From: Lachnospiraceae bacterium
Lineage (GTDB): Bacteria; Bacillota; Clostridia; Lachnospirales; Lachnospiraceae
Length of the DNA stretch: 64,000 nucleotides
Direction: 5' to 3'
Assembly (NCBI GenBank): GCA_003979345.1
Contig: RYVZ01000001.1
Coordinates: 62,001-126,000 of the forward strand
Shown: in pieces, positions 42,992 through 51,499 of the stretch
Layout of the letters: the number at the start of each line of letters is the position of its first letter
How positions within the stretch are numbered: the stretch's first letter is position 1
Position numbers and translations under genes: made by a program
Notes under the pieces: model-generated
What the model was told of the DNA's origin: nothing
Seen by the model: only the letters and a program-made list of their open reading frames with translations
Databases searched by the model: none

Positions 42992-43025
42992 AAAAAGAAA
43001 GATTTCACATAAAATGAAATCTTTC
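42992..43025 (-). terminator. Terminator of the L,D-transpeptidase gene
   Basis: A GAAAGATTTCA (42997-43007) / TGAAATCTTTC (43015-43025) stem followed by TTTTT on the minus strand. Confidence 0.92.
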
Positions 43026-43035
43026 AGTGTCCCGC

Positions 43036-43992
43036 TCAGCGCGTCGCGATTCTCCCCTCGCTGATTCCGTATGTCAGATAATGCCCGTATAACGCTTCCC
43101 TGTCATACCCGAACGCTTCCTTAAGATCCGCATATCTGTTTGCATATGCGATATGGTTAAACCCGTCCGCATCATCAAAAAACGAGATCACGTCACTATC
43201 CCCTGCAAACCACGGGTTATTGATGTCATAATCTGTCGGGTCCCACCCTCTGCACGGAGAATCCTCCGGTATCGTGACTGCCTCCGGTTTTCCGAGCGGT
43301 AGTATCTCTTCGCTGTCAGAATACACAATGACCGTGGTTCCGACTTTACAATGATCATAAATCCATTTTGCGTCCTCCACGGACAGCCGGACGCATCCAA
43401 GTGAAGCATTTTCACCCAGTTTATTATATTCTTCCCATTCCAGCGAATCCGGAGAGGTTTCCAGATACGGTACGGAATGAAAGAGGATTTTACCGTTAAA
43501 GCCCACCGCATATCTGCCATAGGTATTGTCCACCATCAGCCGCCATTCATAATAACGGGACGTACGAAAGGTTCCCCGCGGCGTCGCATGCCCCTGACGT
43601 CCGCAGGAGCAGACCATCGCCTTCACCGGCGTCAGCGCGCCGCCTGCTTCCTTCTGCATGACCGTGACACAATTTAGGGTTCTGTTCACATAAATCACAT
43701 AGTCCGGCCACGTATCTGCTGTCGGATTCTCTGACTGTACAGCTTGCTGCATGCCCTGCTGTCCGTCCTGCACGTCACGCTGCGCGTCTTGCTGTGCGCC
43801 ACCCTGTTCGTCCTGCGCGTCTTGCTGTGCGCTCCCATACTCGTCCTGCTCATCTTGCTGTGCATCTTGTACGTCTTGCTGTATATCTTCCTGTCCTTCT
43901 GCTTTCACTGTCAAAACGCCGACAGAACATAACAGCATTCCCAGACATACCACATACAAAATTGTCGCTCTAATTGCTCTCATGATACGCAC
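43036..43992 (-). CDS. L,D-transpeptidase (YkuD) with a Gln/Asp repeat linker
   Basis: A 318-residue exported enzyme that forms 3-3 peptidoglycan cross-links or anchors proteins. Order: signal/anchor helix (about 8-30); a Gln/Asp-rich repeat linker (about 33-85; units like QQDAQDEQ); the YkuD catalytic domain with HSVPY and the Cys motif SLGCVRLS; and a C-terminal motif (YANRYADLKEAFGYDREALY and HYLTYGISEGR) of a type recurrent in Lachnospiraceae surface proteins. GTG 43992 follows AAGGA at 5 bases; ATG 43983 is the alternative. Monocistronic. Confidence 0.9.
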   Translation of the reverse strand: MRIMRAIRATILYVVCLGMLLCSVGVLTVKAEGQEDIQQDVQDAQQDEQDEYGSAQQDAQDEQGGAQQDAQRDVQDGQQGMQQAVQSENPTADTWPDYVIYVNRTLNCVTVMQKEAGGALTPVKAMVCSCGRQGHATPRGTFRTSRYYEWRLMVDNTYGRYAVGFNGKILFHSVPYLETSPDSLEWEEYNKLGENASLGCVRLSVEDAKWIYDHCKVGTTVIVYSDSEEILPLGKPEAVTIPEDSPCRGWDPTDYDINNPWFAGDSDVISFFDDADGFNHIAYANRYADLKEAFGYDREALYGHYLTYGISEGRIATR

Positions 43993-44135
43993 CTGATTCC
44001 TTTCTTTTTCATGAATTCCATATCAATGACCTGACATATGAATTTGTAACACACTGATCCCCGTACATATCACAAGTCTTGCTCACGATACTGCCTAAAC
44101 AGAAAATTAAAGCACGGATTCGATCATTGCTATCC

Positions 44136-44762
44136 TCAGCATTCCTCAAAGGACACCCCTTTCATGCACTGTGCAATCTTGGATGTCGGAAATCCGCGCC
44201 TTAGCAGAAACGCATACAGCTTTCTTCGCTGATCCGGCGGGCACTCTTCCCCGCAGTATCCTTTTTTTGCAAGCAGATTCCGTATTTGAAGAATCTCTGC
44301 ATCCTCCCCATCCGAAAAATCCGTCTGCTCAAGTCCAATCTTGACCGTATTCTTGTCAACGCCCTTTTTCAACAGATCGTTTTCCATCCTCCGCCTGCTT
44401 TTCTTATCGCCGTATGCTTCTATGTATTTTTTCACATATGCCTCGTCATCCACATACCCATATGATTTGACGTAATCAAGCGCCGTTTGGACGATTCTTT
44501 CGGGATATCCGCCCTGTTCTAATTTACGCCGAAGCTCCGCCTCCGTATAGTCACGCTGTTTTAAGAGGTTCATACACCGGAGTTTCGCCCGTCTCGGCAG
44601 TTCCGTATACATCAATTCCTCATAGACGGCGTCTGCCATCGGCTCTCCTGCCCGAAGCCGGTAGCGGCGCAGCTCGGACTTATATAGTGAAAAACTCATT
44701 CCGTCTTCCAGAATCACATTCGATTTTGCTTTGCTTAACTCTGTTATCTCTCTTACGACCAT
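44136..44762 (-). CDS. recX: Regulatory protein RecX
   Basis: A 208-residue modulator of RecA filaments. Three-helix repeats are visible: RAKLRCMNLLKQRDYTEAEL, RKLEQGGYPERIVQTALDYV, GYVDDEAYVKKYIEAYGDKK and RKLYAFLLRRGFPTSKI. ATG 44762 follows GGAAGGGA. It lies downstream of recA on the same strand, 291 bases away; the gap holds a structured element, so co-transcription is not certain. Confidence 0.92.
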   Translation of the reverse strand: MVVREITELSKAKSNVILEDGMSFSLYKSELRRYRLRAGEPMADAVYEELMYTELPRRAKLRCMNLLKQRDYTEAELRRKLEQGGYPERIVQTALDYVKSYGYVDDEAYVKKYIEAYGDKKSRRRMENDLLKKGVDKNTVKIGLEQTDFSDGEDAEILQIRNLLAKKGYCGEECPPDQRRKLYAFLLRRGFPTSKIAQCMKGVSFEEC

Positions 44763-44853
44763 CGGATTCCCTTCCTGTTTATCCTTCCCCGCTTATCCTA
44801 CACTGCCCTGACTGTCCCAAACTGCTCTGCCTTTCTTCGCAAATATCGTTATA

Positions 44854-45013
44854 GTAGAAAGTAGCATACCGCATATGCATGAACCGCCGCATAAGCGGCA
44901 GCAAATAGCAACAGTCCAGCCACGTATGACTGGACTGTTATGCGGACATAGAATTCGCGTCCTGAATTTGAACGAAAATCACACTCCCGCTGCAAAGACA
45001 TGTTACTTTCTAC
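44854..45013. other. Candidate structured element between recA and recX
   Basis: A 10-bp inverted repeat, GTAGAAAGTA (44854-44863) / TACTTTCTAC (45004-45013), encloses three hairpins: GCCGC-ATAA-GCGGC (44886-44899), AACAGTCCAG / CTGGACTGTT (44910-44939) and GGAC / GTCC (44944-44962). No T-run follows any of them on the minus strand. The layout suits a multibranched RNA or a small mobile repeat more than a simple terminator. Confidence 0.5.
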
Positions 45014-45053
45014 GCTTCGCTTCGACTCTTCATCCGTTTTTTTGCGGAATCTG

Positions 45054-46196
45054 TTACTCCTTGGCGCTGCTTTTTGTCTTTTTTACCGCTTCTGACGGAT
45101 TCTTGCCGTCGACTGCAGTCCCATCCGCCTCTCCGCCGCCAACTTTCTTTTCGTTAGAAGTCTTTCCATCCGTCTGCTCCCCGTCTTCTGACTGCGCCTC
45201 CCCTGTCAGTCCATAGTGTGCGCGCACTTTCGTCTCGATCTCGCCGCACACCTGAGGGTTATCTTTTAGGAACTGCTTCGCATTCTCGCGTCCCTGACCG
45301 ATCTTATTGCCGTCATAAGCATACCAGGCGCCCGTCTTTGCCACAATATCCACGTTTGCTGCCATGTCGAGAATATCACCCACCGTAGAAATACCCTCTC
45401 CGAACATGATATCGAACTCAGCTTCCTTAAACGGCGGGGCAATTTTATTCTTAACAACTTTCACCCGTGTGCGGTTGCCGACAACCTCCCCGCCCTGCTT
45501 GATCGCCTCAATCCTTCTGACGTCCAGACGAACAGAGGAATAGAATTTCAATGCGCGCCCGCCCGTAGTCGTCTCAGGGTTGCCAAACATAATGCCGACC
45601 TTTTCACGCAGCTGATTGATGAACACGACCGTACAGTTCGATTTGCTGATCACGCCGGTCAGCTTCCTAAGTGCCTGCGACATCAGTCTTGCCTGCAGTC
45701 CGACATGGGAATCACCCATATCGCCATCGATCTCCGCCTTCGGCACGAGCGCTGCGACTGAATCTACAACAACAATATCCACGGCGCCCGAACGCACCAT
45801 CGTCTCAGTGATCTCCAACGCCTGCTCCCCGCAGTCCGGCTGTGAAATATAGAGATTATCAATATCCACTCCGATCTTCTTTGCATAAACCGGATCCAGT
45901 GCGTGCTCCGCATCAATAAATCCTGCGATCCCGCCGCTTTTTTGCACCTGTGCGATCATATGTAACGTAACCGTTGTCTTACCGCTTGATTCCGGTCCGT
46001 ATATCTCTACGATTCTTCCCTTCGGAATCCCGCCCAGTCCCAATGCGAGATCCAGACTCAAAGACCCCGTCGGTATCGTCTCCACATTCATTCTGGCTGC
46101 CGGATCACCAAGCTTCATGACCGTCCCGCGTCCATACTGTTTCTCTAACTGTGAAATCGCCGCATCCAGCGCTTTCAGTTTCTCGTCCTTTTCCAT
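45054..46196 (-). CDS. recA: Recombinase RecA
   Basis: A 380-residue recombinase/SOS co-protease. Walker A GPESSGKTTVTLH, then FIDAEHALDPVYAKKIGVD, VVVDSVAALVPKAEIDGDMG, INQLREKVGIMFGNPETTTGGRA (loop L2 region) and RENAKQFLKDNP. After about residue 335 it has a long Gly/Lys/Asp/Glu-rich tail. ATG 46196 follows GGAAGGAG. Two LexA-type boxes and a strong promoter precede it (46227-46277). Confidence 0.98.
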   Translation of the reverse strand: MEKDEKLKALDAAISQLEKQYGRGTVMKLGDPAARMNVETIPTGSLSLDLALGLGGIPKGRIVEIYGPESSGKTTVTLHMIAQVQKSGGIAGFIDAEHALDPVYAKKIGVDIDNLYISQPDCGEQALEITETMVRSGAVDIVVVDSVAALVPKAEIDGDMGDSHVGLQARLMSQALRKLTGVISKSNCTVVFINQLREKVGIMFGNPETTTGGRALKFYSSVRLDVRRIEAIKQGGEVVGNRTRVKVVKNKIAPPFKEAEFDIMFGEGISTVGDILDMAANVDIVAKTGAWYAYDGNKIGQGRENAKQFLKDNPQVCGEIETKVRAHYGLTGEAQSEDGEQTDGKTSNEKKVGGGEADGTAVDGKNPSEAVKKTKSSAKE

Positions 46197-46226
46197 ATCG
46201 TTCTCCTTCCGAACCGTACACATACA

Positions 46227-46277
46227 GAACAAATGTTCTTATTGGATTATAATAAAACATCTGTTCGATTCTGTCAA
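46227..46277 (-). promoter_or_regulatory. recA promoter with two LexA (SOS) boxes
   Basis: On the minus strand, -35 TTGACA (46277-46272), 17 bases, -10 TATTAT (46254-46249). One SOS box, GAACAGATGTTT (46266-46255), fills the spacer; a perfect one, GAACAAATGTTC (46227-46238), lies downstream of the start of transcription. Both fit the Bacillota GAAC-N4-GTTC consensus. Confidence 0.88.
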
Positions 46278-46347
46278 CTGTTCTCCTAAAATTATTTTAA
46301 ACCAACCTCCATGTCACAGCCCTGCTGCGACTCAATCTAGATGAAGC

Positions 46348-46456
46348 ATGCCCGTACTTTGGGCATTCTTCTGTGTGAAGCTTAGAAATTCCAAGACAGC
46401 TATGCTGTCTTAGTGAAAACAACCTTTGCTGTGAGCATTAGAACTTCTCTTCACAC
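46348..46456. repeat. Dispersed palindromic repeat, copy B
   Basis: Outer arms GTGTGAAG (46373-46380) and CTTCACAC (46449-46456). Inside is AAGACAGC-TAT-GCTGTCTT, and to the left an ATGCCC-GTACTTT-GGGCAT hairpin. It shares both flanks with copy A (1233-1321); the two differ mainly by the extra inner hairpin. It lies in the 512-base gap upstream of recA. Confidence 0.75.
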
Positions 46457-46503
46457 TATCAAGTTTAGCTACCAATATGTCCAATAAAACTCTCTTTCAC
46501 TTT

Positions 46504-46695
46504 CTATGTTGAAAGTTTGGAAGTAAACTCCCCTATATTGACTGGTACGCGCGGTGAAGCGCGCAAAAGGGTATCAAAATATAAGACGGCGCTCCCGTAC
46601 CATGCAATGGCAGCCAGCGCCGAAAGAAACAAAAGAAACACGGTCTTTTTTGAATGTAGCACAGAATGTAATACCGGACAACCGTCAATTTGCAC
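46504..46695 (-). CDS. Possible small membrane protein
   Basis: A 63-codon frame starting at GTG 46695, 13 bases after the acyltransferase stop, with AAGG nearby. It encodes one hydrophobic helix (TVFLLFLSALAAIAWYGSAV) and a short polar tail. No known family. A GGCGCT / AGCGCC hairpin lies inside it (46590-46623), so the frame could also be a chance reading of the acyltransferase 3' end. Confidence 0.35.
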   Translation of the reverse strand: MQIDGCPVLHSVLHSKKTVFLLFLSALAAIAWYGSAVLYFDTLLRASPRVPVNIGEFTSKLST

Positions 46696-46708
46696 AAACC
46701 TTCACAAC

Positions 46709-47839
46709 TTATGCAGCCCCGCTGTTTTTCTTTTCCCGCTTCGGATAACTTTTTCCTGCCACAAACGGCACCAGATGATTAACCAGGAATATCGTTACAA
46801 GTTCCATCACAAGCAGCGATGACGCGATTCCAAAATACAGACAATATTTTTTTGCACGCGGCGAGATCGATACCAAAAAGTATCCAAAATCGATCGCTTT
46901 GAGCATATACTGACAGTCCAGATGCGTCGCCATGATCACGAGGGAATTCGCCCCCAGATAGCAGAGTCCGCGCAGTATTTTTCCGTATTTGCAGATCAGG
47001 ATCAGCGAGCAGGTCCCGAGCAGCGCATTCAGATAATACAGCCACAGATGGTGAAATACCATAAAATGCATATCGGTCAGTCCGTTATAAAGGCTTAAGC
47101 ATGCCGTCAGCGCCAGACCGCAGAAGCCTGCGCACACGAAAAGAATACGCTTTTTCTTAGACGGGACATAACCGTCTGCCTTATCATCCAGCTTACCACC
47201 CTTCATACCGTCCAGCTTATGAAACAGACGCATCAGTTCATAACCCGCCATCAGAAATCCAAGCCCGACCATGCTGCGAAGCCAAGTACTGATCAGTTCA
47301 TATAACAGTCTGAGCGGTATATTGGTGCGCGGAAAAAGGCGGTCAAAATGCGGTTTGACAAGCGGCGCTGCCACAGCGCACAGCGCGCAGACAGCAATGA
47401 CCATGACATGTCTCTTTCTGAAAGCTTTGAGCAGTACAAAAAATGCAAGCTCAGAAAAAAACAGCGCAGTCAGAAACCAAAGTACGGACATACCGCCCAA
47501 GCCAAATGTCTGAATCGCATATCCCCTGATCACGCTCCACTCTATAATATGTAGATGCGCATAATAATACAATCCGTAAATCGCAAGGTAAATTGCGCTG
47601 AACACCGCATACGGAACAAATATGCTTAACACCTTACGACGTAAGATCACGCCCATCGAACGCTGTTCCTCCCCCATATGGCAGATCAGCATCCCCGATA
47701 CAAAGAAAAACAACGGCATATGAAAAGAGGTGATCACAATCCGTACCTGCTCGTTCAGGAACTGGGAGTGCCCCATAACAACAAGAATAATACCGATACC
47801 TTTCACCATATCCAGGTAGGTAAGCCGTTCCTTTTTCAT
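46709..47839 (-). CDS. Membrane acyltransferase (acyltransferase 3 family)
   Basis: A 376-residue polytopic protein with about ten hydrophobic helices. The N-terminal YLDMVKGIGIILVVMGHSQF and SFHMPLFFFVSGML match the acyltransferase-3/OatA/fucose-4-O-acetylase group that O-acylates exported sugars; the His of VVMGHS is the expected catalytic residue. It starts 3 bases after the cinA stop, so it is in that operon. Substrate unknown; wall or surface polysaccharide O-acetylation is plausible. Confidence 0.87.
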   Translation of the reverse strand: MKKERLTYLDMVKGIGIILVVMGHSQFLNEQVRIVITSFHMPLFFFVSGMLICHMGEEQRSMGVILRRKVLSIFVPYAVFSAIYLAIYGLYYYAHLHIIEWSVIRGYAIQTFGLGGMSVLWFLTALFFSELAFFVLLKAFRKRHVMVIAVCALCAVAAPLVKPHFDRLFPRTNIPLRLLYELISTWLRSMVGLGFLMAGYELMRLFHKLDGMKGGKLDDKADGYVPSKKKRILFVCAGFCGLALTACLSLYNGLTDMHFMVFHHLWLYYLNALLGTCSLILICKYGKILRGLCYLGANSLVIMATHLDCQYMLKAIDFGYFLVSISPRAKKYCLYFGIASSLLVMELVTIFLVNHLVPFVAGKSYPKREKKNSGAA

Positions 47840-47842
47840 TTG

Positions 47843-49114
47843 TTACTCTTTATCCTTTCCGAATGTTCTCGTTCCGCAATACTCCAAAAGACAGCGGCGC
47901 AGCTGAGTCAATGCGCATGCCGTCGCGCTCTCTCTCACTTTGGCACGGTCCCCGCTGAACAAATACTCTTTTACCGTCAGCTTACCGCATACCTGACAGG
48001 CAATGCAGACAAGTCCGACCGGTTTCTCCTTCGTCCCGCCGTCCGGTCCCGCAATGCCCGAGACCGCAACTGCCACATCCGCTTTCGCAAACATTGCCGC
48101 ACCTCTTGCCATCTCACCGGCGACTTTCTCACTAACCGCACCGTACTTTGTAAGCGTACTTTTTTTCACGCCGAGCAGATGTCGCTTCGCTTTATTGGAA
48201 TAGGTCACGTAACCCGATTTATATATCTCGGAAATGCCCGCAACATTGATCAGCCGGCTCGCCAGCATGCCGCCGGTACAGGACTCTGCGGTCGTTATGG
48301 TAAGATTCGCTGCAAGAAGCAGCTCGACAACTGACTTTTCAAGCGTCATATCTTTATCTGTGGAGTACACATCCCCGCCAAAGCGCGCTTTCAGCTCGCG
48401 CACTACAGGCTTGATGAGCTTTTTTGCTTCTTTCTCATCCGCTGCCTTTGCCGTAACCCTCAGATGTACCTCTCCGAGCCTTGCATACGGCGCGATCGTC
48501 GGGTTGTCCTGACCCGCGAGCAGATCCTCAATATCCGTCTCGATCTTGCTTTCACTGACGCCGCAGATTTTTACAGTCTGTGAAAAAATCACCCCCGGCT
48601 CCAATGCTTCCAAATAAGGGCGCACATGATTTTCAAACATCGGACGCAGCTCTCCCGGCGGTCCCGGCATCAGCACGATATGATGCCCGCCAACGGAAAG
48701 GATCATTCCCGGAGCCGTGCCATTTTCGTTTTCAAGCACCTTACATCCTTCCGGCACCTGCGCCTGCTTCCAGTTATTGTCCGTGATCTCCATTCCTCTT
48801 TTTTCGAAATAGCGCGCGATCCGCTGACGCGTGTTTTCATCTGTCACAAGCGGAATACCCAGTGCTTCTGCAACGGTTTCCTTTGTCAGATCATCCTGTG
48901 TTGGTCCAAGTCCTCCCGATATCAGAATAATGTCCGAACGCCCGACAGCAGTTTTCACAGACTCTGTAAGGCGTGCCTTATTATCACCGACCACACTCTG
49001 ATAGTAGCAGGATAGCCCAAGACCCGCACACTGCTCCGCCAAATATGCCGCATTCGTATTCACGATATTTCCAAGAAGCAGTTCCGTCCCAACGCAAATA
49101 ATCTCAACCGTCAT
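47843..49114 (-). CDS. cinA: CinA: nicotinamide-nucleotide amidase / competence-damage protein
   Basis: A 423-residue two-domain protein. N-terminal MoCF-biosynthesis-like domain (ELLLGNIVNTNAAYLAEQ; LISGGLGPTQDDLTKETVAE) and C-terminal CinA domain (TAESCTGGMLASRLINVAG; AVAVSGIAGPDGGTKEKPVG) that deamidates NMN. ATG 49114 follows AGGAGAAAAGA, 9 bases beyond the pgsA stop. Upstream of recA as in many Bacillota, with an acyltransferase gene between them here. Confidence 0.95.
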   Translation of the reverse strand: MTVEIICVGTELLLGNIVNTNAAYLAEQCAGLGLSCYYQSVVGDNKARLTESVKTAVGRSDIILISGGLGPTQDDLTKETVAEALGIPLVTDENTRQRIARYFEKRGMEITDNNWKQAQVPEGCKVLENENGTAPGMILSVGGHHIVLMPGPPGELRPMFENHVRPYLEALEPGVIFSQTVKICGVSESKIETDIEDLLAGQDNPTIAPYARLGEVHLRVTAKAADEKEAKKLIKPVVRELKARFGGDVYSTDKDMTLEKSVVELLLAANLTITTAESCTGGMLASRLINVAGISEIYKSGYVTYSNKAKRHLLGVKKSTLTKYGAVSEKVAGEMARGAAMFAKADVAVAVSGIAGPDGGTKEKPVGLVCIACQVCGKLTVKEYLFSGDRAKVRESATACALTQLRRCLLEYCGTRTFGKDKE

Positions 49115-49123
49115 TCTTTTCTC

Positions 49124-49666
49124 CTATTTCTGTCCCGCCAAAATTCCTTTATTTTTCCAAAGGTAATCAACCAGTGATATCACAGTCAATGCGAGCGCGA
49201 TCCACATCACGATATCCGTAATGACTGAAACGATCTCATTCGGAATGTCCGCGATCATCAGGCAGATCATCACCATTTGGAACACTGTTTTGAATTTGCC
49301 CCAGTAACTGGCCGCAAGCACAACCCCATTGTCGGACGCGATCAGGCGGAAGCCGCTGATCACAAATTCCCGTGCAATGATCACGATCACGACCCATGAA
49401 TAGATCCTGCCGATATCTACCAGACAGATGATCGCTGAGCACACGAGCAGCTTATCAGCGATCGGATCCATAAATTTTCCAAAGTTTGTAACAAGATTCT
49501 TCCTTCTTGCAATCTGCCCGTCTAACAGATCAGTCAGACTCGCCACGACAAAAATGCCCAGTGCGATCCATTTTGCTGCCGCGCCCGCAAAGTCCGTCAG
49601 CATAAAAACAACAAAAAACGGGATCAATATGACACGGAACATTGTCAGTTTGTTTGGTAAATTCAA
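49124..49666 (-). CDS. pgsA: CDP-diacylglycerol-glycerol-3-phosphate 3-phosphatidyltransferase
   Basis: A 180-residue membrane enzyme making phosphatidylglycerophosphate. The CDP-alcohol phosphotransferase motif is complete: DLLDGQIARR followed by GKFMDPIADK. About five transmembrane helices. The start is TTG 49666 with GGGGAGG 7 bases upstream. Part of a rimO-pgsA-cinA-acyltransferase operon. Confidence 0.95.
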   Translation of the reverse strand: MNLPNKLTMFRVILIPFFVVFMLTDFAGAAAKWIALGIFVVASLTDLLDGQIARRKNLVTNFGKFMDPIADKLLVCSAIICLVDIGRIYSWVVIVIIAREFVISGFRLIASDNGVVLAASYWGKFKTVFQMVMICLMIADIPNEIVSVITDIVMWIALALTVISLVDYLWKNKGILAGQK

Positions 49667-49723
49667 TCTTACACCTCCCCGCGTGCTTCAACACGCATAC
49701 CTGTCTGCAGACCCATAAAACCA

Positions 49724-51058
49724 TTATCCGCAATCATCCTCGAGCTCGCCGAGCAGATCATATTCGTGTGCTCCCGTGATTCTTACCGATACGATGTCAC
49801 CGCTGACAAGCTCTCTGTCCGTGCTTAAGAACACATACCCGTCCACACTCGGTGCATCGCGGTACGTTCTCGCCACGTAACAGTCCTCATCCACGAGCTT
49901 TCCTTCGATCATGGCATCCATGACATGACCGCAAAAAGCCGCCGCTTTTTGAAACGCAAGCTCCTGTTGGAGCAGCATGATCTCATCTCGCCGCTTTTTC
50001 TTTATTTTTTTAGGAATCTGTCCGGGCATTTCGGCAGCAGCCGTACCTTCCTCCGGCGAATATAAAAAAGCACCGAGCCGGTCAAAGGAATTCTCCCTGA
50101 TAAAGTCAAGCATTTCTTCGTGATTTTCCTTTGTCTCACCCGGAAATCCGGTGATCAGTGTTGTCCGGATACAAATATCCGGTATCTGCTCCCGCATCCT
50201 TCTGATCCGCTCCGTAATCTCGGCACGGGTCGTCCGTCTTCCCATCCTCTTCAGGACTACATCAGATGCATGCTGAATGGGCATATCGAGATAATGGCAG
50301 ATCTTTTTTTCCGTGCGCATCACATCGATCAATTCTTCCGTGATTTCCTCAGGATAACAGTAAAGCAGCCTGATCCAGTGCAGTCCCGGAATCTCACACA
50401 GCTTTTGAAGCAGCTCCGGCAGCTTTTTCTCCCCGTAAAGATCCCTGCCGTACAGCGTTGTCTCCTGCGCGACTAAGATCAGCTCTTTTACGCCGCCCCC
50501 CGCTAAGACCCGCGCTTCCTCAAGCAGTATTTCCATCGGCACGCTGCGGTATGATCCGCGCACTTTTGGAATGATACAATAACTGCATCTCTTATCACAG
50601 CCTTCGGCAATCTTTAAGTATGCGTAATGCCCTCCGGTCGTTACGATCCGCTTTTTGCCTGCAGCCGGCTTCAGGTCAAGCTCTTTCATATAAGTCCGCT
50701 GTTCCCCGCAAAGCGTTTCCTCCACCGCACGCACGATTTCGTCCACCGCGGACGTTCCGACGATGGCATCCACCTCCGGGATCTCCTTGCGTATTTCTGC
50801 CGCATAGCGCTGCGCAAGACAGCCTGCCGCAATCAGCACGCGTACACACGCGGTCTGCTTTAACGCACCCATCTCTATCAGTGTATTGATACTTTCCTCT
50901 TTCGCATCTCCGATAAAACAGCAGGTATTGACGATCATGACCTCAGCCTCAGTCTCGTCATCCGTAAACGTATATCCCTGCTCAGAAAGCATGCCAAGCA
51001 TCATTTCCGTATCCACTAAATTTTTATCGCAGCCGAGCGACACCATCATAATCTTCAT
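49724..51058 (-). CDS. rimO: Ribosomal protein uS12 methylthiotransferase RimO
   Basis: A 444-residue radical-SAM enzyme that methylthiolates an Asp of ribosomal protein S12. N-terminal UPF0004 domain with three Cys (SLGCDKNL, VNTCCFIGDAKEES, AAGCLAQRY), radical SAM core with CDKRCSYC in KIAEGCDKRCSYCIIPKVRG, and a C-terminal TRAM domain. The first-domain motifs favour RimO over MiaB. ATG 51058. 57 bases before pgsA. Confidence 0.96.
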   Translation of the reverse strand: MKIMMVSLGCDKNLVDTEMMLGMLSEQGYTFTDDETEAEVMIVNTCCFIGDAKEESINTLIEMGALKQTACVRVLIAAGCLAQRYAAEIRKEIPEVDAIVGTSAVDEIVRAVEETLCGEQRTYMKELDLKPAAGKKRIVTTGGHYAYLKIAEGCDKRCSYCIIPKVRGSYRSVPMEILLEEARVLAGGGVKELILVAQETTLYGRDLYGEKKLPELLQKLCEIPGLHWIRLLYCYPEEITEELIDVMRTEKKICHYLDMPIQHASDVVLKRMGRRTTRAEITERIRRMREQIPDICIRTTLITGFPGETKENHEEMLDFIRENSFDRLGAFLYSPEEGTAAAEMPGQIPKKIKKKRRDEIMLLQQELAFQKAAAFCGHVMDAMIEGKLVDEDCYVARTYRDAPSVDGYVFLSTDRELVSGDIVSVRITGAHEYDLLGELEDDCG

Positions 51059-51235
51059 TGTTATGCCCCTGCTCCGGTCATTTTCCTGTATATGGGATTT
51101 TCCTGTCTGTGAGACCTCCCGGCATATAAAATGTGTGTTGCCTTATTTTGTACGCCTTTTGCTTCATAGTTCAGTGACCTGTCTGAACGATTACAAGAAA
51201 GGGGGTATCTCACGATACTCCCTAGAAATGGTCTC

Positions 51236-51499
51236 TTACAGTTCCCCGGCTTCGTCTTCCTTGTTTTCCTCATCACCGAGGATCGAAATCTTTCCCTGAT
51301 TGAGTTCGTCCACGGCAACGGATAACGGCTTTCTAGCTTTCACCTCTGCAGTCAGCGGTTCATCTCCCGCAATGATCTGTCTGGCGCGCTTTGACGTTGC
51401 CATCACGATCGAATAGCGGCTGTTAATGACAGGCTGTTCTCCCTCCTCGACCCCGCTGTTTACCACTTCCATTAAATCTGCATAAGACGGATGTATCAT
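51236..51499 (-). CDS. rpoZ: RNA polymerase omega subunit
   Basis: An 87-residue protein that aids RNA polymerase assembly. Features: MIHPSYADLMEVV, SRYSIVMATSKRARQI, and KPLSVAVDELNQGKI; the C-terminus is acidic. Its ATG overlaps the gmk stop by 4 bases (ATGA). 177 bases separate it from rimO. Standard clostridial remA-gmk-rpoZ order. Confidence 0.94.
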   Translation of the reverse strand: MIHPSYADLMEVVNSGVEEGEQPVINSRYSIVMATSKRARQIIAGDEPLTAEVKARKPLSVAVDELNQGKISILGDEENKEDEAGEL

